64,000 bases of DNA from Paramacrobiotus metropolitanus (Eukaryota > Tardigrada > Eutardigrada > Parachela > Macrobiotidae). The stretch spans positions 496,001 to 560,000 of the forward strand of contig NW_026570266.1 in NCBI RefSeq assembly GCF_019649055.1, given 5' to 3'. A program made the position numbers and the translations under genes. Under the pieces are notes generated by a model that ran no database searches, was not told the origin of the DNA, and saw only the letters and a program-made list of their open reading frames with translations. Numbering within the stretch: position 1 is the first letter of the stretch; each line of letters opens with the position of its first letter. This document shows, one piece after another, positions 34,793 through 44,392 of the stretch.

Positions 34793-36438
34793 ATGCAGAC
34801 GATCAACATGGATTCACGGTCGCCCGAGGCGAAGGATTTGAATAGAACTGCAGAGACTACACACGGGACTACGATTGGGGAAAAAAGGAAGAAAGTCACC
34901 GGGAAATTATTTGGCTGGTTAGTGGATATCGGTACTCAGCTAGGAAAGTGGTTAGGTGCGGCGCACAGTGATTTTATGGTCTTCATGGAAAATTTATTCC
35001 GAAAGCTTTTCCGGGGCCCGGTCATGTTCTCTTGGTGGCACGCAGACTAATCTTCTACGCATGCTTCGCGGGATTGGCGTATTTGACAGTCTTTCGGTTG
35101 AGGAGGCCGGAGTCTTATCACCTAGATGATTTAGTGCCCCTTTGTTTGGGGCTGCGGCTTCTTTACTTCGCGTACATTTCTGTCTGCATAACTCACATTG
35201 GTGACAATCGCTTTCTACAATCTTCTGCAGTTGCAGCGCCATCTGATCTGTATGAGACGATACAGAGTATCCGATCAGGTGTCAGCTGTTACAGTAAAAA
35301 AGCACCTTCTTACTCCTGTCCGTCAACTTAGTTAAGAATATACTGATTTTTTCACTAATGTTGCATAGTAGAGCCTCGTTGTATTCAATCAGATGAGTAA
35401 ACACCGCTTTCAAATAAACCCCAGTTTTTGAATACAGCCATACTTCGTCATTTTTCGCATTTTGGACATTTTCACAGTATGTACCGGACACCAGAAACTC
35501 GGTAACCTCTGCGATGCTTCCCACTGGAAACCCATCTGAAACAACAATGATATTTTTTTATTAATCTCGTGTATAAGCTTGTCTAAGAACGATAATTATC
35601 GCGCAATAAATTTTAAAAATTTTTGTCAGGTGAAACAAAGCAGAGCATAGATACCGTGCTCCTGGTACGGTACGCAAATTTACAATGTGAAAATGCCCAG
35701 AATGTGAAAACGTCGTAGTTAAATATTTCGGCAATACAATAGAATTTGGGTAGCCTCGATCGTAACAGAATTAACGAGCAACGGTAGAGAGAGCAAGAGC
35801 AATTACCGCCTGGTCCCTGGTAGCGCTACGGTCGAACCTGCCAGATTGTGTGTTTTGAAATCTGCATTACGGTTGTAGGAGTGCTTTTAGGCCGGCCATG
35901 GCTGGGGTGGAAGGTAGACTGTTAACATATTAATGGATACGATTCCGAAAGCGGCGGTGATATAACAAAAACTACCTGGCGCGGTGTGGAGGAGTTCAAA
36001 TGTGCGTATGTCCAGGATACTTCCGACCCGCCGTCATTTTCTACCGCCTACCCTATGAAAACGACCAAGCATATCATGCGTTTCTCGAAAGACTATCAGT
36101 TCGCCGATGACAGCACTGCCGACGCATTCAAACAAAGGGAAGCCAATTTCCGTTCGTCTAAAGCACCTCGCGACAGCAGCTGTGACATGGAGACGATTCT
36201 CACAATTCCCGGATTCCAAGATAAGCTGTATGTTTCTCCACAGCGTTGGCGGTTCTTATACCGCAACTGGGTCTATGTGCTGGCGGCGTGCGTCTTTTTG
36301 GATGTACCTTATCTGTGGTTTTTCGATTTGTCCGTTGGCGAAGTTATGGAGTATAAATACCGATACGTCAAAGTCTTCGGACAACCACTGGATGTGCCTC
36401 TCTCTGATTCTCAAATGGCGTTGTCGGAACAAAATTAG
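34793..36438 (+). pseudogene. TMEM151-like, copy E (frameshift in exon 1, stop in exon 2)
   Basis: Exon 1 34793-35278 starts MQTINMDSRSPEAKDL and runs through GKWLGAAHSDFMVFMENLF and RKLFRGPVMFSWWHAD. It then shifts frame near 35045 into RLIFYACFAGLAYLTVF, a second hydrophobic stretch and LYETIQSIRSG with the family donor. Exon 2 35891-36438 starts GRPWLGWKVDC, then TAA at about 35923 exactly where Tyr stands in the CYH motif of paralogues. After it comes a long open stretch: TTWRGVEEFKC, VQDTSDPPSF, YQFADDSTADAF, IPGFQDKLYVSPQ, a membrane segment, and an extended end (KVFGQPLDVPLSDSQ). It is closest to copy F: both have DDSTA, SVGE/SVAE and an inserted YRYVK-type piece. Two independent lesions make it a pseudogene unless sequencing errors explain both. 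Confidence 0.65.
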
Positions 36439-37664
36439 TTTTGCGGAAAACACCGCTTAAAAGATAAAGTTGGGTCACTTGAGTGTATAACCAAAAGTTC
36501 ATCTGCTGCTAAATTAGTATGTTAAACTAGTGTACTAAGTAGATAGCTACCGTTGCAGTGTTACTCATCGAAAATTCAAATGCGCAAATGCTCTAGAAAG
36601 CGTCCTTTTTTTCCCGTCAAGTCGATAGACCAAAATTGCAATGGCAAAGACGGCGTTCCATGATCTCACGTAACAGGTGACACTACCTGTTTTCAGTCTT
36701 CAGGCTTCAGGCGTTACTAGTGTCACAAGCCGTACTTCGCACTCACCAAGTCTTACATACAGTTTGTACATTTAGTACATTTAGTCTGTACAAATATGCA
36801 TTTACTGATATGAAAATATTTAAACAATCAGGGGTGAAAAGATGATAATGTGTCCAAAATCGTACATAAGCCATCCCTGTCTGCAAAGCGTACAGTCACT
36901 TGGCTGGCTAATGTTACATACGTTTATTTTATTTGACAGTTGTTTTATTTTATCATTTGCACGTACTTTATTTTATTACGTGGTGTTTGTGACAGGGTTA
37001 GGATTTCGTGTTTTCGTTTTGCACCGAGTCCTGCTTGACTGGGCCCGCCTCTGACGTGATCCTCGCATATTCTGTCTTCCGAAACATTTCATAAAACACC
37101 GAACTTGTTCCGTACGTCATATGCTCGTTGCCGGAACTGAACGTGAAACAATGACAAAAAATCAGCTTGCCTTGCGGCAAGTTCCGTTTAGCTGATGAAA
37201 GTTTTACTGGAACTCAGAATAAATCAGGCTTCCACAAACGAGACGCTGCTGCCATTGTAGAAAAATATGATGATATCATCGAATTGCTGATGAAATCAAA
37301 TCGCACAATGTCATATCGTCATGCATATTGTGCGTCTAGTGCGCTTGGTTCGTCTAGCTTCAACATAAAGAAGCTTTACTCATAAAAACTTATTATTCGT
37401 ACAAGTGAGCAACGCATTACGTATTATGTGGAGAGCGGAAGCGGGTATGGTCTCCTACTTGCGCCACCCCGTACAACAGTCGGAGTATGTATTATTTTTG
37501 CAACAGTATTTGCGTTGAAACATATTCATAAATCGGTAGTTCAAGAGTTTAGCCGATGGGCAGCTATCTTCATTTGGAAGGTCAGACGATTGATATGGGT
37601 TCGCCGTCGTCCATGAAAGAAGTACATAAATAGTACTGTAGAGACTGGAAACAGAATCATTGTT
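36439..37664. other. Spacer and upstream region of copy F
   Basis: No gene recognised. About 37145-37200 (CAGCTTGCCTTGCGGCAAG, GTTTAGCTGATGAAAG) and about 37265-37300 (GATGATATCATCGAATTGCTG) match blocks before copy C in the same order, so an ancestral upstream region or non-coding exon is conserved. A small direct repeat GTACATTTAGTACATTTAGT lies near 36766-36790. Confidence 0.42.
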
Positions 37665-39611
37665 ATGGGGGACCGAAAGGATGTCGACGGGAAATTACTT
37701 TACCGGTTAGCAGCTTCCGTTCACCAACCAGGGAATTGGTTTGACCAGGTGCGCGGTGACCATACTTTCTTGCTGGGGGATTTATTTCGAAGGCTTCGTC
37801 GGGGTCCTGTGTTGTTCTGTTGGGGAAATTTTGTCCTCCGACTTTTTCTATACACTTGCATGGCGGCAGGTGCATACTTAACAATTTATCTGTTAAGTAA
37901 GCCGGACTACGTAGACCGGCTTGAGCTGTACAACGTGGGAATCGGATTCTCATGTGTTTTCCTCTTATGCATTCCCTACTTAGTGTACATTAGCTACTAC
38001 GTGAGCTGGCCCGACTTACGTACCTCCCTACAGACTTCTGAAATTGTATCGGCTTCCGAACTGTACGAGAGGATCCAGACGGTCCGATCAGGTACGCCTG
38101 CTGTTGTACGGTTTCCGCAGTAATTCGCTATAAGTTGAGCTTTCTCTAAATTTTCATTCTAAACTACTTTATTTTCAAACGCGTCCAAATAATAATCGGT
38201 TGAACCACATACTTTTACAACAGCATTGACAAAAGCACACTTTTAAAGTTATCTTGAAAATTGAAATTACAAAAAAACTTTTAAATGAGTATTTGTCGGA
38301 GTATGACTGGAAGAGTTCATGATTTATTTGAATGTATCAACTTCTCTATTGAAATTCCTGTTGGTTTAGCAAGTGGCAGAGAAAATTTGCCGAAATGTTT
38401 AATAAAAAATACAGTATATTAGGGCATCCTTACTTGGTAATTTCCACAAATTGAAACTTACAAATCGGAACGTTCAATAACTTAAAACCATAGGTCTCAA
38501 CAGAAAATAATTATGTTCTTCAAGCGCTCTTGCACTTAAATGACATTACTGGTTGTTCCGTTTATAGCCGTACTCGTAGTGATTAGTGCGTACTTGCTAT
38601 TATACCTTGTTCTCCTAGAATTATTTCTACTGATTCGGGTTTGAGTTTTTTTTTCTGCACGAATGTGCTTTGCTCCGGCAAAATCCGTGTGTGGCAATAT
38701 GTTGGGCATCAATGGATCAGTTCTTTCATTCTGAGTTATTCATCAATGGATCAGTTCTTTCATTCTGAGTCTCTGGAGTTATTAATAATATTATCGTCGA
38801 AGATGCAGTTTCCCGCTTCGCGTAGATTCGTAGACTTAGCTCATACTCCGTTGTTGAGTAATTGGTAGGATAGATTATTACGGTAATTATTCCTATCGTA
38901 CTGATCTCTCCTTCATACGTTTCATTTTATGCGTTTCGTTCTATTTAAAAAAGAGGATTCTATGCCAAATCTTCGGTGTCGGAAACAGAGATATTTCCAA
39001 TAGGACAACACTAATGTGTGCATAGTACAGACTGTTCTGTTATTTTCAGGCCGGCCATGGCTGGGATGGACAATTGACTGCCACCATATGATTACGGAAG
39101 ACCTTGGCGAAGGCGGGACTCGCGAAGTCCCAGAAACCACCTGGAGCGGTAAGGAAGAATTCAGATGCGCGGACGTACAGGATGCTTCTGACCCGCCAGC
39201 ATTTCCGTTTCCCGACACACCGAACACGACCGTTCAAATAATTCATTTCTGGAAAATATTTCGTTTCGCCGATGACAGCACTGCCGCAGCATTCAACCAC
39301 ATGGAAACCAATGTCCGCGAAGCTAATCATTTTCGCGATAACAATGTTCCGTACAAACATTGTTCGACATCCCCGGGTTCCAAGGGACTCTGGTAGTATT
39401 CCCGCAGCGTAGGCCGTTGTTGTACCGCAAATGGTTGTATGTGGTGGCGCTGTGTTTGCTGCTGGATGTACCCTATCTGTGTTTCCTTAATCTGTCCGTG
39501 GCAGAGATTAAGGAGCACCGCTACGTGTACGTCAAAGAATTTGCGAAACCGCTGGATTTGATTACCTCTGAAAATTTAGTGCAAATGTCTGAACATATTA
39601 ATACTGCATAA
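37665..39611 (+). pseudogene. TMEM151-like, copy F (intact exon 1, one frameshift in exon 2)
   Basis: Exon 1 37665-38091 is fully open from ATG: MGDRKDVDGKLLYRL, GDLFRRLRRGPVLF, a first membrane segment (FVLRLFLYTCMAAGAYLTIY), a second (VGIGFSCVFLLCIPYLVYIS) and ELYERIQTVRSG with the G\|GTACGC donor. Exon 2 39050-39611 starts GRPWLGWTIDCHHM, then TTWSGKEEFRC, VQDASDPPAF, FRFADDSTAAAF, and loses frame near 39360 (YKHC in one frame, LFDIPGFQGTLVV in the next). It then runs through a membrane segment to YVKEFAKPLDL and a stop. A single base change would separate this from an intact gene of about 329 residues, so an assembly error is quite possible. Confidence 0.65.
38092..39049. other. Intron of copy F with a short tandem duplication
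   Basis: AT-rich, non-coding. At about 38707-38769 a unit ATCAATGGATCAGTTCTTTC plus ATTCTGAGT occurs twice in tandem. Confidence 0.55.
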
Positions 39612-39833
39612 ACGCGCTTTAAAAGCTGTACTAAGGCTTGCAATATTATGATCCCCTCAACGAAAGAATAAAAGTGTACCTGTCTTCACTAATTAGTGAG
39701 GGAGTAAGCCAACTACCGTGCCGTATAGTATGTTGGCGGCTTCTTCCGACGCTACCGGGGACACTTAATATTCAGTTACTATTCACTATCGAGCGAACTT
39801 GCTCCGCAGGTCATGTGGTGATGTGTCGTGTCG

Positions 39834-39979
39834 TGCAGCATTACAAGTACACAAACTCGGGCATTGTTGGCCGAGTAAGGATGGAAAGAACACGGACAGC
39901 AAAAAGAAGGTGTGTAAGGACCGTTCGTTGGACTTTACAGCGGTTGTCGTGGTTTTTTCGAGAAATGGAGTTTAGGTAA
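39834..39979 (+). pseudogene. 3' remnant of a feruloyl-esterase-like gene
   Basis: Nearly identical to 58050-58159, the end of the intact esterase: GTGCAGCATTACAAG, GTTGGCCGAGTAAGGATGG, and the closing codons FFREMEF plus stop. About 35 bases (AAGAAGGTGTGTAAGG...) are inserted between the homologous parts, and the catalytic LGHCW is changed to SGIVG by shifts. Upstream coding sequence is lost. It marks an older unit of the serpin-esterase array; the following spacer (to about 40820) also resembles that after the intact gene. Confidence 0.7.
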
Positions 39980-40824
39980 CGCCTTGAAAAATTGATTCAA
40001 ATCCGTTATGGAAATTTACCTTTGTAACAGTTTTGCTTGATTTCTGTTTATTAACAGTCAAAGTTTCACTGGACTGAGGTAATAAGTGGTCTTCCCATTG
40101 CATTTTAAGATTAAAGCAACAACACTATTGTTGCAATATCAACCCGAATCATCTGAAAATGTACAATTTAGGTATTCAGTAAAATAGATTTGGATGTTAT
40201 AACTTTTCATTTATTGTAAAGGTGGCTCTGAACTGGAGTACTTCGGCATCATAAACCAGCGACATACAACTGGACACACTAACCACCTATACGGCGAGTT
40301 AAAAAAGGCTTTTCTATCATATCTGTATACTATTATTATCTTAGTCACACCGCTTGCGCGTACGCATATACAATAAAAAAGGAAATCCTGACTGTACTGT
40401 AACTTAAAATTGATTTATCACCACTATTTCCACAAATCATTTACTAGTCTAATGGATTTCAATTTCAGGAGCTATAAATTATAAGTAAGGCGGCTCTAAA
40501 TCAGAATTTTTTATCGCCACCAGGCTGCCGGAATACAGCTTGAAATACTAATCACCTTACAGCGTAAGGTGATTAGTGTTTCCAGCTGTATTCCTGGGTT
40601 TTGACGAGTTCAGGACTTTTAACATCGACCGGAGCGCAGCTCTAGCTGCAATAATTGTTGTTTCGCGATATGAAACCACTGCCCACGGAAGGTTTTTTTA
40701 CAGTTCGTCACCTGTTAAAATGGCGCTGTTCGATCTAAACCCAAAAAACTGTTGCGGTAGCATTGCAATTTGCCTGTTGAATGATTCGCTTTTAGCAATT
40801 CCACTGGGCTGAATAACTGACGAC
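39980..40824. other. Spacer homologous to the region after the intact esterase
   Basis: Matches in order to 58160-58810 (for example GAAAAATTGATT versus GAAAAATTAATT; AGCAATTCCACTGGGCTGA versus AGCAATTCCGCTGAGCTGA). No gene. Holds the 40530-40594 palindrome. Confidence 0.5.
40530..40594. repeat. Long imperfect palindrome, about 30-bp arms
   Basis: Arm 40530-40560 (GGAATACAGCT, ACTAATCACCTTAC) pairs with 40564-40594 (GTAAGGTGATTAGT, CAGCTGTATTCC) with few mismatches around a 3-4 base loop. Confidence 0.75.
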
Positions 40825-41204
40825 CAGAGCCCGGTTAACGGCTCCCGGCAAAAATTTATTTTTTGCTGGAAGACAAAGTAATCCTTGGGTACACCTAAAA
40901 AATATTTCCATCGGCCATGGTTGAGTGGGCGTGGCCAAACTTAAGTTCCAGTGGTAAATTGGTAATACATGCAGTACATGCACTGTACTAAAGGATTTAT
41001 GTAATACCGTAACAATGTACCGTACAAGGTAGCCTCGCGCATCCGCGCTCGGCACTTAAGTACTGGATAGTATTGGCTTTGTTTTGGAAAGGTCATTATA
41101 AATATGTAAAGGCTGACGTTCGGAATTTCTGAAGTTCTGACAATTTTAATTTTTCACGTTATGAAGATTCTGATTTTCTGATGTTCTAACGTCATGAGGT
41201 TCTG

Positions 41205-41640
41205 ACGTTCTTATGTTCTAACGTTCGCCTTTTCTAACGTTCTGACGTTCTAACGTTCTGACGTTCTAACGTTCTGACGTTCTAACGTTCTGACGTTCTA
41301 ACGTTCTGACGTTCTGACGCTCTAACGCTCTGACGCTCTAACGCTCTGACGCTCTAACGCTCTGACGCTCTAACGCTCTGACGTTCTAACGCTCTGACGT
41401 TCTAACGCTCTGACGTTCTAACGCTCTGACGTTCTAACGCTCTGACGTTCTAACGCTCTGACGTTCTAACGCTCTGACGTTCTAACGCTCTGACGTTCTA
41501 ACGCTCTGACGTTCTAACGCTCTGACGTTCTAACGCTCTGACGTTCTAACGCTCTGACGTTCTAACGCTCTGACGTTCTAACGCTCTGACGTTCTAACGC
41601 TCTGACGTTCTGACGTTCTAACGTTCTGACGTTCTGACCT
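41205..41640. repeat. 16-bp minisatellite (TAACGYTCTGACGYTC)
   Basis: About 27 head-to-tail copies of a 16-bp unit made of two 8-bp halves, ACGTTCTA and ACGCTCTG with T/C variants. The outer copies use GTTC, the inner ones alternate GTTC and GCTC, showing that 16-bp or larger blocks were amplified from the middle. A 23-bp duplication (ACCTGGTGAAACCATCTTCT) follows at 41637-41681. Confidence 0.9.
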
Positions 41641-42109
41641 GGTGAAACCATCTTCTTAAGACCTGGTGAAACCATCTTCTGACCACGGGTTAATAAAAAA
41701 AAACAAAAATCTATTGGCAAACCTATGGAAAATATGGAATTTTTTAAGACCAAGTTGGATTAAAACTGACCACGCGTTGACGAGTCTATAAAAACGGCGC
41801 ATAAATACGTTTTGGTCGGTAAGATTGTATGAATATAAAGACAATGTCTGAGGTTTTCACAAGTACTTGTAATCGGTAGTCAGATAATTTTCATAATTCT
41901 AAAAATTACTACTGCTAAATAAACCACCGAGAAAAATTACATATAGTATTAAAGTAGTATGTATTAGGAAATCGGAATACAATACGTCCCGCGGTACTCG
42001 GTAGAGTATCCTGCACATGTTTGCACAAATACAATACGCGTTCTTAATGCACTAGTTTCAGAATTTTTTAATTTTTCGCGATTATTAACAGAACTAATTT
42101 TTAGAACGA

Positions 42110-42232
42110 TTAGAAAGGATCCGACTACTGTCGGATCCTTTCTAAGTATGTTAGAGATTAGCATAAGTGATTAGAAAAGATCCGACTACTGTCGGATCCT
42201 TTCTAATCACTTATGCCAATCTCTAACATACT
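42110..42232. repeat. Nested palindromes (36 bp and 88 bp) sharing one core
   Basis: 42110-42145 is a hairpin with 16-bp arms (TTAGAAAGGATCCGAC) and loop TACT. 42145-42232 is an 88-bp near-perfect palindrome with the same core and longer arms (AGTATGTTAGAGATTAGC at its edge). The first looks like a copy of the second's centre, joined at its arm. Confidence 0.85.
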
Positions 42233-44392
42233 GCGCTAAATTGATACGGTAGTCCCAATACATATGCTGCATGCATTCGTGATTCTCGCCGGGATTGCGG
42301 ACTGGCATTGTATCATTTTGACGTCACTAACACACCGGGATTTTACGGCGCGCCAACAGGAGAACTACGCATTCGCTCTGTTTCTGTTCGTACGCTGTCA
42401 TATGGGCGGTGGTGTATACCGTACAGAGCACTGCCCTTAATTTTAGAAAACTGTAAATATTTTTATCACACATTTATCGCCCTCGTTTATGGAGGATAAT
42501 TTTCTGTGAATTTTTATGTATCTTACCCAATTAACAAACAGCATAGTTTGCAAACGTGAGCTGTTTAAAAAGTGCCGGAATGAGCACCTGTTGTATGGGC
42601 CTACGATCACTTCCCGGCGTAGCTTAGGCGTACGGCTCCCAACCGCCACAGGGCGCCATCCAGGCGAGAATCGTCAATTAATGCCAAAGGAATTTAGTTT
42701 AGCCACGCCCACTTAACCATGGCCGATGAAAATATTTTTTTAAGTATACCCAAGGGTTACTCTGTCTTCCTGCAGAAAATCAAATTTTTCGGAGCCGGGA
42801 GCCGGTGACCGGGCCCTGGTGAGTAGTTTGTGTACTTACTTATGGTTGGACGTTGTACCGTGCGTGTACACACAACTCAAGCTAACTTACAGTGTATATC
42901 TAAGTCACAATATCGACGATTATACGTGAAAGGATACCATTATATACAAATGCATTAGCATTATCTGCATTATCTACAATATCAATTACATACTTCCATT
43001 ATCGCATGGGTAGGTTCTCCTCACGATAAACCACGTTTCAGAACATTAAACTGGTTAAAAGAGCGAAGAGATGCCACCGACTTTCTGAGTATTTATATAC
43101 AGTAAATATAGATACATACTGCTACATTCCGGCTGTGTTCGTCCGTGCCTTGTGCAGTGTATCAAATTTTATTTATTGACTGCGCCGGCGTTATACGGTG
43201 CATTCAAGCCTTTTGTAGGCTCGCATTACAACAGCAGCCGTCTGGCGACTTTTGGTGGTCGTTCTAGCCACCTATGGTCAGTCTGTTTCAAGTGGGACTA
43301 ATCAGTTTGTGGATTATGCCGACTTGAAAGGGGTTGACTGGAGGCGGCAATGTTATTCTTCAAGCTCATTACGGCATTGTTGTAAGGAAATAATGTCCTG
43401 CTCAAAAGCAGTTCTTATCATGGACGGGTTGGGGGTTGGTCTCGGGTTGGTAATCACGGGTCAGGCGGAAACAGAAACTCCAGATTTTAAGCATCGAAAT
43501 GCAGACGGACCTGGGTGTACTCACGCCACGCATCCAAGTTCCTGGACAGAATTGGCTAAAGTATTTGATTTTGCGCATACCGTTCAAGGCGACATTTATT
43601 TCGCATATGGCCAACATTTATGCGCACAGTTATTCTTCAGCGTGGAGAATACGCGGAAACGAAAGTAGTTCCACAAGCACCATGCTACTTCCTTCATATC
43701 TTTAGCAAATTGTTTCTATTGATAAGATAACCGTACAATGGCCGAGTTTCGCTTATTTTCAAGCCATGGTTCATAAATATAAACTTATAATCAGTATGCC
43801 CCTAAATTCTAAATTCTCGTAACAACAAGCGGCAATAAACGGCACGGTTATCTTTTGCTGAGGCATTATCGCATTTTCTGTAGAAGTATACCTAGTTTAA
43901 TGACCCCAGCGCAATCTTCTCTTTTCCTTCGATTACAAATTACTTTTTTTTTCCGCCTGACGTAATAAACGGTAATTAATGTGCTGATCATTGAATGATA
44001 GTGCGAGCCGAACAGCAGTGTTTCAATGTATGTATATTATGAACTGATGTGCGACCCTCGAGCAACACTGTATGTGTTGCAACGAGAGCCGCCTGAAAAT
44101 CATTTCTCCGTGAGCGTTATAATAATGATCGTTCAGATTCTTGCATTGCATGAAAACAGTACAAAACTATACTAGCCGGTTTACGTTTAACTACTGTAAG
44201 TAGCCGCAGTACTGTAGTGGCATGCAGGGGTTGAAACCGAGAGCGCTGTAAATATCGATCCGTTTGCTGTAATGAGTCAGATCGCGAGCCGATTCTAACG
44301 TCAGACTTTAGCTTATTCGCTCGTCTGTGTACCCTGTACATATACGCGTTATCTTGATCTTTGTCAATTCATTATTTCTGAAATTTGGCATT

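Larger units (their letters stand above)
40825..42828. mobile_element. 2-kb non-autonomous element with about 130-bp terminal inverted repeats
   Basis: 40825-40955 is the reverse complement, with moderate divergence, of 42698-42828. Shared words include CCATGGCCGATG, GGCCACGCCCACT and TACCCAAGG, and the tips begin CCAGGGCCCGG / CCAGAGCCCGG. The tips resemble the CCAGGGC start of the Harbinger-type MITE at 22127. Inside are a 16-bp minisatellite and a nested palindrome, but no transposase. In the second array unit (49540-49665) only the right end exists. Similar ends occur in the serpin introns (about 46980-47140 and 55960-56095). Confidence 0.6.

Noticed and set aside
41205-41640. Regular 16-bp repeat considered as a CRISPR array
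   Set aside because: There are no unique spacers; the units are head-to-tail, and the genome is eukaryotic. It is a minisatellite.
43252-43668. Open frame of 138 codons upstream of the serpin
   Set aside because: The duplicate at about 50.1-50.5 kb has a stop and shifts at the same places, there is no known domain, and the start used is not ATG.
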